Of a stretch of DNA of 64,000 nucleotides, positions 8,350 through 18,266 are shown piece by piece. Made by a program: the position numbers and the translations under genes. The notes under the pieces are model-generated. The model did no database searches, was not told the DNA's origin, and saw only the letters and a list, made by a program, of their open reading frames with translations. This stretch comes from VXNE01 sp965208745. Its GTDB lineage: Bacteria > Pseudomonadota > Gammaproteobacteria > Pseudomonadales > Azotimanducaceae. Where the stretch lies: NCBI GenBank assembly GCA_965208745.1, contig CBDBPN010000004.1, positions 1,302,001-1,366,000 of the forward strand. Direction: 5' to 3'. The number at the start of each line of letters is the position of its first letter. Position 1 is the stretch's first letter.

Positions 8350-11300
8350 ACGCGATCAACCCCTGCGCCCGCCCCGGATTCGCCCCTCTCCTCGGGGTCG
8401 TGCTTCTGTCGAGTGCGGGCGTCTTCGCCGCGGAGGAGGAGTCCGCCCATCCCCTGTGGCCGGCCTACGAGCGGGCGGCCGCCGTCCAGGCGCACCTCCA
8501 GGACCGGTGGATGCTCAACCAGGCCGTCCATCCGCGGTGGATCGACGGATCGACCTTCTGGTACGAGCGCGAAACGCCGGAGGGGAAGGAGTACACCCTG
8601 GTGGATGCGGGGCGCGCCGAGAAACGGCCCGCCTTCGACCACGACGCCCTCGCTGCAGCCCTCGCCGAAGAGACCGGCGAGGAGATGGACGCCTCCGCAT
8701 TGCCGATCGTCGGCGTCGAGATCGAACCCCCTGCCGTGACCTTCACCATCGCCGGTCGGTTCTTTGGGTTCGAGGACGGCGAGCTGACGGAGCTGGACGC
8801 GAATCCCAAAGACCCGTCCTGGCTGGTGTCCCCCGACGGATCCCGGGCGGTCTATTCCAAGGGCCACAATCTCTGGCTGAAGCATGTCGCTTCCGGCGAG
8901 GAGAAGCAGCTCACCACCGACGGCGCGCCCTTCTACGCCTACGGGGCCAATCCCCACGCCACGGGCCGACCCGCGGTTCGGCCGGAAGCGGTCTGGTCGC
9001 CGGACTCGCGGTACGTGTTCACCGCGCAGACCGACGACCGGCAGGTGAAGTCGTTGCCGGTGATCGATTTCGCGCCCGCCGACGGGAGCATTCGCCCACG
9101 GGTGATCGACTACCGGCAGGCGCTGCCCGGGGACGAGCACGTCACGCGGTTCCGCATGACGATCATCGACACCGACACCGGCAAGCAGACGCCCATTCAT
9201 TACGCGGATCTCGCGGCCACCCGCATGAACGACACCCCCTTCGGGGGCAACCGGGCCTGGTGGTCGGCGGACTCCGCGGCGGTCTACTTCGTGGACATCC
9301 TGCGCGGCGAGCGGGAAGTCCGCGTGGTGACCGCGGCCCGCGACTCGGGGCTCACCCGCGTGGTGTTCCGGGAGACCACGGACACCTACCTGGAACTCGG
9401 CTCCAACGTGTACATGCCGACCTTCATCGTGCCCCTGCCCGAGAGCGGCGAGTTCGCCTGGTACTCGGAGAAGTCGGGCTGGGGACACCTGTACCTGCAC
9501 GATGCGGCGACGGGCGAGGAGAGACGCGCGCTGACGGCCGGCGACTGGCTCGTGCGGGATGTCCTCGGGGTGGACCGGGAAGGGCGCGAGCTCTTCCTGA
9601 CCATCGGCGGCCGCCGGCCGGACGCCAATCCGTACTTCCGCGAAGTGGCCCGCGTGAACCTGGACACGTCCGAACTTACCGTGCTCAGTTCCGGCGACGA
9701 CGACCGCCTGGTGCTCTCGCAGGGCGACTTCTCGCTGCTGATCCTCACCGTCTTCGGCCAGGATCCGGGCGCGGTTTCCGGGCTGGCTCCCGGCGCCGCC
9801 TTCTACGTGGAGACCCGGCAGCGGCCGGACCGGCCCAACGTCACCGCGCTCATGTCGGCGGATGGCGAGGAGCGCATGATCGTTGAAGAGGCGACGCCGC
9901 ACTCGCTGCCCGAGGGGCGGCCCTGGCCGGAGCCTTTCTCCGTTACCGCCGCCGACGGCGAAACGGACATTCGCGGCGTGATGGTCAAGCCGTCCGATTT
10001 CGACGAGGACCGGTCCTGGCCGGTGATCGACTACATCTATGGCGGGCCGCAGGTCGCGAACGTGCCCAAGTCGGGTTTCGGCTCCGCGGGCTCCCTGAGC
10101 CTCGACTCGGCCACGTCCCTGGCGGAACTGGGGTTCGTTGTGGTCATCCTGGACGGGCGCGGCACGACGGAACGCTCGCGCGCCTTCCACGAGGCGTCCT
10201 ACGGCCGGCTGCAGACCGCAAGCAACCTCGAAGACCACGTCGCCGGCATCCGGCAGCTTGCCGAGCGCTTTCCGTACCTGGACGCGGACCGCGTCGGCAT
10301 CACGGGTGTCTCCGGCGGCGGTTACATGGCCGCCCGGGGGATGCTCAAGTTCCCGGAGTTCTTCAAGGTCGGAGTCTCCATCGCTGGCAACCACGACCAG
10401 CGGCTGTTCTGGCACAGTTGGGGCGAGCGCTACCAAGGCCTGTTGGCGGGCGACAACTACGTCGAGCAGGCGAACCTGACCCACGCCGCGAACCTCGAGG
10501 GCAAGCTGCTGTTCATTCACGGCATGCTGGACTTCGGCGTGCACCCGGGCGGCCTCTTCCAGCTCACGCAGGCCCTGATGGACGCCAACAAGGTGTTCGA
10601 CCTCGTGCTGATGCCCCAGGCGGGCCATGCCCTGCCGGGTTACGGGATGGTGCGCATGTGGGACTATTTCGTGCGGCATCTCGCGGGACTGGAACCGCCG
10701 CCCGGCTTCAGCGCCAAGTCCTCCTCGGACTACATGTTGGAGAAGGCGACGGCGATTCAGATGGCTGCCATCGCACAACCCGAGGCGCCGCAGGGCGCGG
10801 AGGCGGCCCCGGACGAGTGGGGGCCCGCGGTGGGGATCACGCTGGAAACGGACGCCGGGAACATCGAAGTGGCCGTGTACCCGGAGGCCGCGCCCGAATC
10901 GGCCGGCAGTTTCCTGGCGCACGTCGACCAGGGGCTTTTCGACGGCGGCGCCTTCTACCGCGTCGTGCGCCGCAGCAACGACAACGGCTCGCCCGTCATC
11001 GAAGTGATCCAGGGCGGCCTGACGGACCCCTCGAAGGCCTTGCCCGCGGTTTCCCACGAGACCACCGAACAGACCGGGATACGCCACCTCGACGGCACGC
11101 TGTCACTCGGCAGGACGGACCCCGGCAGTGCCGGCGGCGGTGCGTTCTTCGTCACGATCGGCGATCAGCCGAGCCTCGATTTCGGCGGCACGCGCAACGC
11201 CGACGGCCTCGGCTTCGCCGCCTTCGGACGCGTGACGTCGGGCATGGACGTGGTGCACGGGATTCACCAGGAGGAGTCCACGGCCCCCACGGACAACGAC

Positions 11301-11363
11301 TACCTGCGGGGTCAGCTCCTGAGCGAGCCCGTGACCATTCGCAAGGCGTATCGCCAACCCTGA
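8346..11363 (+). CDS. S9 dipeptidyl peptidase fused to a C-terminal cyclophilin PPIase
   Basis: 1005-residue exported protein with signal peptide MNAINPCARPGFAPLLGVVLLS and mature start near AAEEES. Residues about 90-560 form a DPP-IV-type beta-propeller (WLVSPDGSRAVY, VWSPDSRYVFTAQ). Residues 570-790 are the alpha/beta-hydrolase with Ser656 (GVSGGGY), Asp729 (GMLDFGVHPGG) and His761 (PQAGHALPGYG). After a short linker, residues about 828-1003 are a cyclophilin-type peptidyl-prolyl isomerase (LETDAGNIEVAVYPEAAP, FYRVVRR with the catalytic-type Arg, IQGGLTDP, GGAFFVTIG, FAAFGRVTSGMDVV). DPP-IV-type enzymes remove X-Pro dipeptides and are known to need the trans prolyl bond, so the fusion makes mechanistic sense. 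ATG 8346 overlaps the upstream stop; an in-frame GTG at 8325 would spoil the signal peptide. Confidence 0.92.
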   Translation: MNAINPCARPGFAPLLGVVLLSSAGVFAAEEESAHPLWPAYERAAAVQAHLQDRWMLNQAVHPRWIDGSTFWYERETPEGKEYTLVDAGRAEKRPAFDHDALAAALAEETGEEMDASALPIVGVEIEPPAVTFTIAGRFFGFEDGELTELDANPKDPSWLVSPDGSRAVYSKGHNLWLKHVASGEEKQLTTDGAPFYAYGANPHATGRPAVRPEAVWSPDSRYVFTAQTDDRQVKSLPVIDFAPADGSIRPRVIDYRQALPGDEHVTRFRMTIIDTDTGKQTPIHYADLAATRMNDTPFGGNRAWWSADSAAVYFVDILRGEREVRVVTAARDSGLTRVVFRETTDTYLELGSNVYMPTFIVPLPESGEFAWYSEKSGWGHLYLHDAATGEERRALTAGDWLVRDVLGVDREGRELFLTIGGRRPDANPYFREVARVNLDTSELTVLSSGDDDRLVLSQGDFSLLILTVFGQDPGAVSGLAPGAAFYVETRQRPDRPNVTALMSADGEERMIVEEATPHSLPEGRPWPEPFSVTAADGETDIRGVMVKPSDFDEDRSWPVIDYIYGGPQVANVPKSGFGSAGSLSLDSATSLAELGFVVVILDGRGTTERSRAFHEASYGRLQTASNLEDHVAGIRQLAERFPYLDADRVGITGVSGGGYMAARGMLKFPEFFKVGVSIAGNHDQRLFWHSWGERYQGLLAGDNYVEQANLTHAANLEGKLLFIHGMLDFGVHPGGLFQLTQALMDANKVFDLVLMPQAGHALPGYGMVRMWDYFVRHLAGLEPPPGFSAKSSSDYMLEKATAIQMAAIAQPEAPQGAEAAPDEWGPAVGITLETDAGNIEVAVYPEAAPESAGSFLAHVDQGLFDGGAFYRVVRRSNDNGSPVIEVIQGGLTDPSKALPAVSHETTEQTGIRHLDGTLSLGRTDPGSAGGGAFFVTIGDQPSLDFGGTRNADGLGFAAFGRVTSGMDVVHGIHQEESTAPTDNDYLRGQLLSEPVTIRKAYRQP

Positions 11364-11463
11364 GGGACTGCGCCCTGGCCCGGTCCGGCGCCGCGTCGGC
11401 ACACGCCAAGGTTCGCGTGGCATGCTAGGCAACCACTAACGCGCCCGGGGCGGAGCCGCTTGG

Positions 11464-12672
11464 ATGGCCTACACCGATGCCGAGTTGGAGGCGATGGCAG
11501 CCGACACCGAGTCGGATCTCGTCGAGCGCAAGGCCACCTTCGACGGGCAGGCGCCGACGACGGTGCGCCAGGCCATCTGCGCGTTCGCCAACGATCTGCC
11601 TGAACACCGCCGGGCCGGCGTGATCTTCATCGGCCTTCACGACGACGGCTCGCCGAGCGAGGTGGAGGTCAACGACGCGCTGCTGCAGCGCCTCGCCCAC
11701 TGCAAGACGGACGGCAACATCCTGCCGCCGCCAACGATGACGGTGTCCAAGCGCCCGCTGGCCAACCGGGAGGTGGCGGTCGTGACCGTCGAGCCGGCCG
11801 ACTCTCCCCCGGTACGGTACGGCGGCCGCATCTGGATCCGGGTAGGTCCGCGCAGGGCATTGGCAACGGCCCAGGACGAACGCATCCTCAACGAGAAGCG
11901 CCGCCACGGCGACGCGCCGTTCGACGCGCGGCCCATGCGGGGCGCCACCCTCGCCGACCTCGATCTGCCGAGGTTCCAGTATCTGTATCTGCCCCGCGCC
12001 TTCGACGCCGACGTACTCGCGCGAAACGACCGGACGATGGAGGAACGCCTCGCGGCCACCAAGATGATCGCCACAGTGGACGATCCGGTGCCCACGGCAA
12101 CGGGCTTGCTGGTGCTCTGCCCGAACCCGGTGCGTCACCTGCCCGGCGCCTACGTCCAGTTCCTGCGTTTCCGAGGCACGGGCCGCGCCGGTCCGGTGGT
12201 CGACAGCCAACGTTTCGAGGGCCCCGTGGAGGAAGTGCTGCGCGACCTCGACAGCACGATGCGCGGCCACGTCCGGGTTGCCGTTGACTTCGGGACAGCG
12301 CACAAGGAGATACGGCGCACGAGCTACGCGCTCACGGCGTTGCAGGAGCTGACCCGCAACGCGGTGCTCCACCGCACCTACGAATCGTCGAACAGTGCGG
12401 TGCAGGTGTCCTGGTTCGATGATCGGGTCGAGATCGTCAGTTCGGGCGGCGCCTACGGCGACGTCACCCCGGCGACGTTCGGCCGGCCGGGTCTGATCAG
12501 CTACCGCAATCCGAACCTGGCGGACGCGATGCGCGTGCTGGGCCTCGTGCAGCGATACGGAGCGGGCATCCCGTTGGCACGTCGAGCGCTGCGTGACAAC
12601 GGGCAACCCGAACCCGAGTTCGAAGTGGGCGCGAAACGCGTCGTCTGCACCGTGCGGGTTCGGCCGGGTTAG
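11464..12672 (+). CDS. AlbA_2 (Schlafen-type) and HATPase domain putative DNA-binding protein
   Basis: 402 residues, cytosolic. The N-terminus (SDLVERKATFDGQAPTTVRQ through FIGLHDDGSP and IWIRVGPRRA) is an AlbA_2 / Schlafen AlbA domain (about 10-130). The C-terminal half has the GHKL-type ATP-binding N-box ELTRNAVLHRTYE near residue 298, and VEIVSSGG and LGLVQRYGAGI further on, matching the HATPase_c_4 proteins usually labelled putative transcriptional regulators. No HTH is evident. It stands alone 100 bp after the DPP-cyclophilin gene and converges on the 12684 gene with an 11-bp gap. A longer relative (25325-27061) lies in the restriction island. Function is unproven in this family; some members sit in defence loci. 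Confidence 0.85.
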   Translation: MAYTDAELEAMAADTESDLVERKATFDGQAPTTVRQAICAFANDLPEHRRAGVIFIGLHDDGSPSEVEVNDALLQRLAHCKTDGNILPPPTMTVSKRPLANREVAVVTVEPADSPPVRYGGRIWIRVGPRRALATAQDERILNEKRRHGDAPFDARPMRGATLADLDLPRFQYLYLPRAFDADVLARNDRTMEERLAATKMIATVDDPVPTATGLLVLCPNPVRHLPGAYVQFLRFRGTGRAGPVVDSQRFEGPVEEVLRDLDSTMRGHVRVAVDFGTAHKEIRRTSYALTALQELTRNAVLHRTYESSNSAVQVSWFDDRVEIVSSGGAYGDVTPATFGRPGLISYRNPNLADAMRVLGLVQRYGAGIPLARRALRDNGQPEPEFEVGAKRVVCTVRVRPG

Positions 12673-12683
12673 CGTTGGTTGAG

Positions 12684-14255
12684 TTAGGCCGCCGCGTGCT
12701 CGAACGCCACCACGTTGCGCGCCGCGCTGCTGAACTCGACCCCGACCAGGTGGACGCGCACCCCAGGGGAGCGATGCTTGTCGGCGTACCCACGCTCCAC
12801 GAGCTGGGCCATCGCCGCCCCCTCGCCAGCCTGCTCGACCACCTTGAACTCGAACACGTACACGCGCTCGCCGAAACGCACCGCCATGTCCAGGCGCCCG
12901 CGGTTCGTACTCTCCTCCACGGTCACGTCAAGACCGAGCCCGGCGAAGTGCGAGTAGAAAACGCTCGCGTAGTACCCCTCGTAGTTTGCGATGTCGTTGT
13001 TCGTGTACCACTCGTACGGGATGCTGGCGAAGAAGGCGTGAAACAGGTCCTCCATGCCGGCGATGTCCTCCGCCTCCAATAGCCGATACAGCCGCACGCT
13101 GTTCGCCATCTGGCGTGTCCCGTCCTGGCCCAGCCGCCGCAACAGCCGCTCGTTGAGCCCCGCGCGCACCTCGCGGTTGGGGTACCCCAGCCTGTAAAGC
13201 GTTTGCTCGGCGACGCGCTCCCACGTGCGGATCGTCAGGTAGCCGGTCTGGAACAGCAGCGCTTCCACCGCGATCTCGTCGACATCGAAGGTGGACAGCA
13301 GCTCGTCGCTCGCGAGCATGTCCTCAAGGTCCGCAGAGCGCACGCGCCGCCGGAACAGCATGTCCACCAGGAACGTCGGCGAGCCCGTCTCGAACCAGTG
13401 CGCCTTGAACTCGCGGCAGTCGAACAGCAGGAGGATGTCGAATGGGTTGTACACCTTCTCGTCGCCGAGCCAGGAGTAGCCGTTGTACCACTCCCGGATC
13501 CGATCCCGGTCGAGGCCGGCCAACTCCGGGGCGAAGACCTCGTCGAGGTCGTCCTCGGTATAGCCACAGATCCTCGAATAACGCGGGTCCAGCGTGATGT
13601 CACGGAGGTTGTTCAACCCCGAGAACAGGCTCACCTTCGAAAACTTGCTCACCCCGGTGATGAAGCTGAAGCGGACGTGCGCGTCCGCGTACTTCAGGGT
13701 CGAGTACAGCCCGCGCAGGTAGTTGCGGTTGGCCCGCGCGAGGCCCGTATCTTCCAACGCGTCCAGGATCGGCTTGTCGTACTCGTCGACCAGCACCACG
13801 ACCCTTTCGCCAGTGCGTTCGTGCAGCGCCTCCAGCAGGTGACTCAGCCGCTCCGGAGCGGTGTCGTATGCGCAGGCGACACCGGCCCGCCTTCCCAGGC
13901 CATCAAGCTGGGCCATCGTGTTGCGGTCCAGGTAGCCGGGCACGGTGAAGTCACCCTTGCTGAAGTCGAGGCGGACTACGGGATTAGGCGCCGACCAGTC
14001 CCACCGGCCGTGGATGGAGAGCCCGTCGAACAACTCGCCACTGCCCTCGAACAGCTCCTTCAACGTGTCCAGGAACAGGCTCTTGCCGAAGCGCCGCGGA
14101 CGCGACAGGAAGTAGTGTGTACCGCCGTCGACCAGGAGTTCGATGTAGGGCGTCTTGTCGACGTAATAGCAGCCATCCTCCCGTAGCTTGCGGAAGGTCT
14201 GCACACCGATCGGAAGCCGTCGCCGAGTCACCGGCGTATCGTAGCACCCCGCCAT
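12684..14255 (-). CDS. AAA-ATPase-like protein with PD-(D/E)XK nuclease-like C-terminus
   Basis: 523 residues of the AAA-ATPase_like plus PDDEXK_9 family, common as stand-alone genes with no settled function. The N-terminus has LPIGVQTFRKLRE and YVDKTPYIELL, then the phosphate-binding loop RPRRFGKSLFL (about 53-63) and Walker B VVVLVDEYDKPI near residue 155. GYTEDDLDEVFAPEL and EWYNGYSW in the middle are also diagnostic. The C-terminus carries the nuclease-like signature: GRLDMAVRF followed by VYVFEFKVVEQ (D...ExK). ATG at 14255 is the natural start, with 114 bp separating it from the serine hydrolase behind it. It lies between metabolic operons with no partner gene. Confidence 0.9.
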   Translation of the reverse strand: MAGCYDTPVTRRRLPIGVQTFRKLREDGCYYVDKTPYIELLVDGGTHYFLSRPRRFGKSLFLDTLKELFEGSGELFDGLSIHGRWDWSAPNPVVRLDFSKGDFTVPGYLDRNTMAQLDGLGRRAGVACAYDTAPERLSHLLEALHERTGERVVVLVDEYDKPILDALEDTGLARANRNYLRGLYSTLKYADAHVRFSFITGVSKFSKVSLFSGLNNLRDITLDPRYSRICGYTEDDLDEVFAPELAGLDRDRIREWYNGYSWLGDEKVYNPFDILLLFDCREFKAHWFETGSPTFLVDMLFRRRVRSADLEDMLASDELLSTFDVDEIAVEALLFQTGYLTIRTWERVAEQTLYRLGYPNREVRAGLNERLLRRLGQDGTRQMANSVRLYRLLEAEDIAGMEDLFHAFFASIPYEWYTNNDIANYEGYYASVFYSHFAGLGLDVTVEESTNRGRLDMAVRFGERVYVFEFKVVEQAGEGAAMAQLVERGYADKHRSPGVRVHLVGVEFSSAARNVVAFEHAAA

Positions 14256-14369
14256 CGCGCTTCAGGGTTCCGTCAGCCCGCCGAGCCCGCCATCGCGGAC
14301 TGCGTCGACGGCCGCTTACCGCTGTCGTCTCGCGCCGGTTCGTCGTGTTCGCCGCCCCCGGGCAGGCGT

Positions 14370-15896
14370 TCAACCCGCCTTCGGCATGGCCCTGAAACGC
14401 GTATGCGCGTATCGGCGGCTCCCGACGTCGTGAAACGACAGTAGGGCCATGCGCCCCCAGATGCCCGAGAAGAACTCCCTCGGCAACGCGGCCGGGGCAA
14501 ACAGGTTGTCGTGAATCGCGGCGTAGGTGACCGTCGGCGTCGCGTCCCCGGCGGCGCCGCTGTAGCCCCTCAGCACTTCTTCCTGTTCCTCGCTTGCCGG
14601 CAGGTAGTGCGAGGTCACGTCGAGTTCGTCGTCGCCCTTCCCGGCACGCACTTCCGCACGTGACTCGAAGGACTCGTAGTCGCCCGCGTAGTGGCTCATC
14701 GGCAGGGTGGTCGGCGCTTCGGTGAATGGCGGCGCAACGGTCAGCCCGACGTGCTCCTGCAACACCGTGGTGACCAACCGATCGTGGATGGGGCTCGATC
14801 CCGGCCCCGTGCCGAAGCTCGCGATCACCAGGTCGTACTCCGGAAACACGGTCAGCCCGGCGGTGCCTCCCGGCGACCCGCCGCCGTGCCACCACGCCGT
14901 CGTGCCGCCGATGGGCGGCAGGAACCAGCCGAGGCCGATCGGCGGCGCGTTGGGTGTCTCGAGATCGAAGGTCGGAGTGCGCATCGCCCTGCAGAGTTCG
15001 GCGGAGAGCACGCGCGTTCCGTTGGGCGCGACGCCGTCGGCCAGGTGCGTACGCCCGAATGCGATGAGGTCCGGGACGTTGACGATCGGAGTCGCTCCGG
15101 CCGGCGCCGCCGACACCGGAAGCATGAACATCCGCGCCGCGGACATCTCGCCGTCCGGGCCGGGAAGGGCGCCGACCGCGGTGCGGTGCAGGATCGCCTG
15201 GGTGGCGGAAGTGACCGAGCGGTCCATGCCGATGGGCGCGAAGATCTCCTCCTCCAGCGTCCGGTCGAAACGCTTGCCCGAAAGCGTCTCGATGATGCGC
15301 CCGGCGATCGTGAAACCCGGGTTCGTGTAGTGCAGCAGTTCGTCCGGGGCGAACAGGGTGCCGATCCCGGCGAGCGCATCGATGTAGGACTGCACGGCGT
15401 TGGGGCCGAACTCCTTCGCGGGCATGAGGGTGTCCGCGTCGATGCCGTTGGTGTGGTTGACGAGTTGCCGCACCCGGATGCGCTCCGCGGCGCCCGGCTC
15501 GGCGAGACGGAGGTCAGGGAGATAGCGGGTGATGGGCGCGTCGAGATCGATCCGGCCGGCCTCCACGTACTTCAGGAGCAGGGTCGTGGTCAGCACCTTG
15601 GTGATGGAGCCGAGCAGCCAGGTCGTGTCCGTCGTCATGGGATCGCCGGTGTTCAAGTTGCGCACGCCGTGCGCGAACAGCCACTCCGACCCGTCCTGGT
15701 AGATGCCCGCCACGTACCCCGGCGAACCGAGTTGTCCGGCGAGTTGCGGGATCAGCTCCGAAAGCAGCTCCCCGATGTCCGCGAGCGACGAACCCCCCGC
15801 CTGCCCGGCAGCCGCGGCGGCGGGCTGGCCGGTGAGCGCAATGGCGGGCGCCGCGGCCAGCGTGGCCGCGCCGGTAACGAACTGTCGACGTCTCAT
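14370..15896 (-). CDS. Tat-exported serine hydrolase, beta-lactamase/class C PBP fold
   Basis: 508 residues. The N-terminus MRRRQFVTGAATLAAAPAIA is a twin-arginine-type signal. The beta-lactamase (PF00144) fold is shown by the SxxK motif in GSITKVLTT near residue 95, the Tyr of LHYTNPGF near 190, and WHGGGSPGG near 340 as the third motif. These enzymes are serine hydrolases acting on esters, amides or D-amino-acid peptides; the substrate cannot be named. The C-terminal 150 residues form an extra beta-rich domain as in other long members. It is the last gene of an operon after GGT2 and the S9 peptidase (47-bp gap), so it probably takes part in the same envelope peptide breakdown. Confidence 0.88.
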   Translation of the reverse strand: MRRRQFVTGAATLAAAPAIALTGQPAAAAAGQAGGSSLADIGELLSELIPQLAGQLGSPGYVAGIYQDGSEWLFAHGVRNLNTGDPMTTDTTWLLGSITKVLTTTLLLKYVEAGRIDLDAPITRYLPDLRLAEPGAAERIRVRQLVNHTNGIDADTLMPAKEFGPNAVQSYIDALAGIGTLFAPDELLHYTNPGFTIAGRIIETLSGKRFDRTLEEEIFAPIGMDRSVTSATQAILHRTAVGALPGPDGEMSAARMFMLPVSAAPAGATPIVNVPDLIAFGRTHLADGVAPNGTRVLSAELCRAMRTPTFDLETPNAPPIGLGWFLPPIGGTTAWWHGGGSPGGTAGLTVFPEYDLVIASFGTGPGSSPIHDRLVTTVLQEHVGLTVAPPFTEAPTTLPMSHYAGDYESFESRAEVRAGKGDDELDVTSHYLPASEEQEEVLRGYSGAAGDATPTVTYAAIHDNLFAPAALPREFFSGIWGRMALLSFHDVGSRRYAHTRFRAMPKAG

Positions 15897-15943
15897 GCCC
15901 GAGGAACCTCCCTGGCAAACACTTCCTGAAGGAGACGCAGCGG

Positions 15944-18250
15944 CTACCGCTCCGCCTCCATCACGTTTCTCGCAAAGAACCCGGCGAGCTTGCGAATGTA
16001 GTAGTCCTCGGCAACCCCGGTGTAGCCGTGTCCCTCTTCCGGAAGCACGACCTGGTCGTGGTCGATGCCGGCGTCGATGAGCGCCCGGCTCATGCGCATG
16101 AACTCCGGAAACGTCGCGAAGTCCGCGAGACCCCCCACCAGCATCAGCCTGCCCCGCACCCGCGGCGCCAGGCGATAGGGCGACGCGAACTCGTAGGCGC
16201 TCTTGGCCCGATGCGGCAGGTCGAGGTAGGGCTCGTACAGGAGTGACGCGTAAGGGTTGTAGCCCGGTGCGCTCGACACCGCCGCCCGGTACAGGTCCGG
16301 CGCCTGGGCCAGCGCCGCGAACGCGTAGTAGCCGCCCCAGGAATGGCCCCAGATGCCGACGCGGTCGAGATCCATGAACGGGTGCCGTTCACCGAGCTGG
16401 CGGATGGCGGCGGCATGGTCCGCGATCTCGTTCTTGCCCCAGCTCCGGTAGATGACGTCCTGGAACGCCTTCGAGCGCTCCGGCGTGCCGCGCCCGTCCA
16501 GCGTGACCACCACGTAGCCGAGCTGCGCCATGGCCCGCGGCAGGTTCTGGGTCTTCGACAGCCCGAGCGAGAAGGACCGGTCGGTGGCGACGATCTGGGG
16601 GCCCGCATAGAGGTACTCGAGTACCGGGTATCGCTTCCCGGGATCGAAGTCGTAAGGCCGGTGCATCACGCCCCAGAGATCCGTCTCGCCGTCGGCCGCC
16701 TTGACGCTGAACTCCACCGTGGGCGTCCAGCCGAGCGATTCCAGCGCGGAGGTGTCCGCTTCGGACAGCGTACGGACCAGGGAGCCGTCCGCGGCGCGGA
16801 GATCGACGCGGGGCGCCCGGCCGGGGCTCGAGTGGGTATCGAGGAAGTAGGCGAGCGACGGGGAAAACCCGACGGCATGCTGGCCTTCGTCCTGCGTCAG
16901 CCGCTGCGCCGCGCCGCCGCCGAGCGGCACCCGGTACAGGTGCGTGTCGTACACCCGGGGACGCTCGCCGTGGGCCGTGAAGTACACCCAGTCGTTCTCC
17001 TGGTCGACCTTCTGCACTTCGAGCACCGGGTAGTCCCCGCGCGTCAACTGGCGTTCGAGGCGTCCGTCGTTGCGATACAGGTACAGGTGATTCCAGCCGT
17101 CGCGGGTCGATTCCCAGAGGAAGCCGCTCCCGTCCGGCAGCGCGGTGAAGCCGGCGTTGCCGAATGAGACGACGTCGTGCTGGATCTTGACGAACGTCTC
17201 CGCCGTCTCGGTGAACAGGGTGCGCACGGACCCGTCACCGGCGCGCGCGGCCATGACGTCCACCGTCTTGAAGTCCCGCGAGAACCGCGCGAACAGCGCC
17301 TCCGACGCGTCCGGCAGCCATCCGAGCAGCACGAAGTAGCAGTCCTCCGTATCCACGTCGACGGCGATCCGCTCCCCCGACAGGATGTGCAGGATGTGGG
17401 GCCGCACGTGATCGAGGTCGCCTCCGGCCACGGCGAAGGGCCGCGGGACGATGCGCTCGAGGGTCTCCATGTAGTGGAGCTCCCCCTTGCGCGGCAGCTT
17501 CGACCGGTCCGTCAGGGTCGCCCAGAGTTTCAGGCTGTCCGGCGACCAGGGCGTGAACGGCACGTAGATGATCGTGATGCCGGCGCCGAGGGTGAGGCGC
17601 GTGCTCTCGACGTCCCAGGCGTCATCGAAGGTGCCGTCCGCGGTGAGCGCGTGGATGCTGCCGTCCGCCGCCGAGCGCAAGGCCACGTTCTCGTCGATCA
17701 GCGTCGCGTACCACTTGCCGTCCGGGGAGAGGACCTCGGGGGACGGCACGGGCAGGCTGAAATAGCCGCGGCGCGGAAAGGTGCCCGGTCTGACGTTGGC
17801 GGCCGGCGTCGCCGCCGGCGCGGGTTGGGCATCCACCTCGTACGTCGCCATGTCCAGGCTGAACAGCCCGCCTTCCAGGGCGAAGCTCGCCGTGGCGCCG
17901 TCGGGGGTCAACTGGAAGGTCTCGAACGGGACCCCCGCATAGGGTGGTTCGTGGCCGATGGCTTCGGCGATGGCGGCGCGCAGGCGGGGGACGTCGAACA
18001 GCGGCTCCACCACGTCGGCGGCCGGGTCCACCCGCCAGATCACGCGGTCCGCCGGCCCGCCGTCGGCGAACCAGAAGCTCGATCCGTCGGCGAGCCAGTT
18101 GGGCTCGATGGAGCCGCCCCGCACCATTGCGGCGAAGTCGAGATACCGTTCGAAGACCGCTTGCCGATTGTCTTCGGCCGCGGCCAGCGGCGCGACCGCC
18201 ATCGTCAGCGCGACACCGAGCGTCGCTCTCATGCTCCCCGTTCCATTCAT
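15944..18250 (-). CDS. S9 family dipeptidyl-peptidase-IV-like peptidase
   Basis: 768 residues, signal peptide MNGTGSMRATLGVALTMAVA, exported. A DPP-IV N-terminal beta-propeller (about 60-520) precedes the catalytic domain: Ser637 in GHSWGGYYAF, Asp710 in GGLADFATF, His741 in EEGHGYTG. ERSKAFQDVIYRSWGKNEIADH is typical of the family. No double-Glu motif was verified, so X-Pro specificity is only likely. The start at 18250 lies 16 bp after the GGT2 stop and is preceded by a GGAG-like sequence; an internal ATG at 18232 is an alternative. Together with GGT2 upstream it forms a peptide-trimming operon. Confidence 0.9.
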   Translation of the reverse strand: MNGTGSMRATLGVALTMAVAPLAAAEDNRQAVFERYLDFAAMVRGGSIEPNWLADGSSFWFADGGPADRVIWRVDPAADVVEPLFDVPRLRAAIAEAIGHEPPYAGVPFETFQLTPDGATASFALEGGLFSLDMATYEVDAQPAPAATPAANVRPGTFPRRGYFSLPVPSPEVLSPDGKWYATLIDENVALRSAADGSIHALTADGTFDDAWDVESTRLTLGAGITIIYVPFTPWSPDSLKLWATLTDRSKLPRKGELHYMETLERIVPRPFAVAGGDLDHVRPHILHILSGERIAVDVDTEDCYFVLLGWLPDASEALFARFSRDFKTVDVMAARAGDGSVRTLFTETAETFVKIQHDVVSFGNAGFTALPDGSGFLWESTRDGWNHLYLYRNDGRLERQLTRGDYPVLEVQKVDQENDWVYFTAHGERPRVYDTHLYRVPLGGGAAQRLTQDEGQHAVGFSPSLAYFLDTHSSPGRAPRVDLRAADGSLVRTLSEADTSALESLGWTPTVEFSVKAADGETDLWGVMHRPYDFDPGKRYPVLEYLYAGPQIVATDRSFSLGLSKTQNLPRAMAQLGYVVVTLDGRGTPERSKAFQDVIYRSWGKNEIADHAAAIRQLGERHPFMDLDRVGIWGHSWGGYYAFAALAQAPDLYRAAVSSAPGYNPYASLLYEPYLDLPHRAKSAYEFASPYRLAPRVRGRLMLVGGLADFATFPEFMRMSRALIDAGIDHDQVVLPEEGHGYTGVAEDYYIRKLAGFFARNVMEAER

Positions 18251-18266
18251 GATCTTACGCTCCAGA

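Noticed and set aside
8160..11087. Long minus-strand open frame opposite the DPP-cyclophilin gene
   Set aside because: It lacks any family pattern, is Arg/Gly/His-rich and mirrors the third-position GC bias of the real gene on the other strand.
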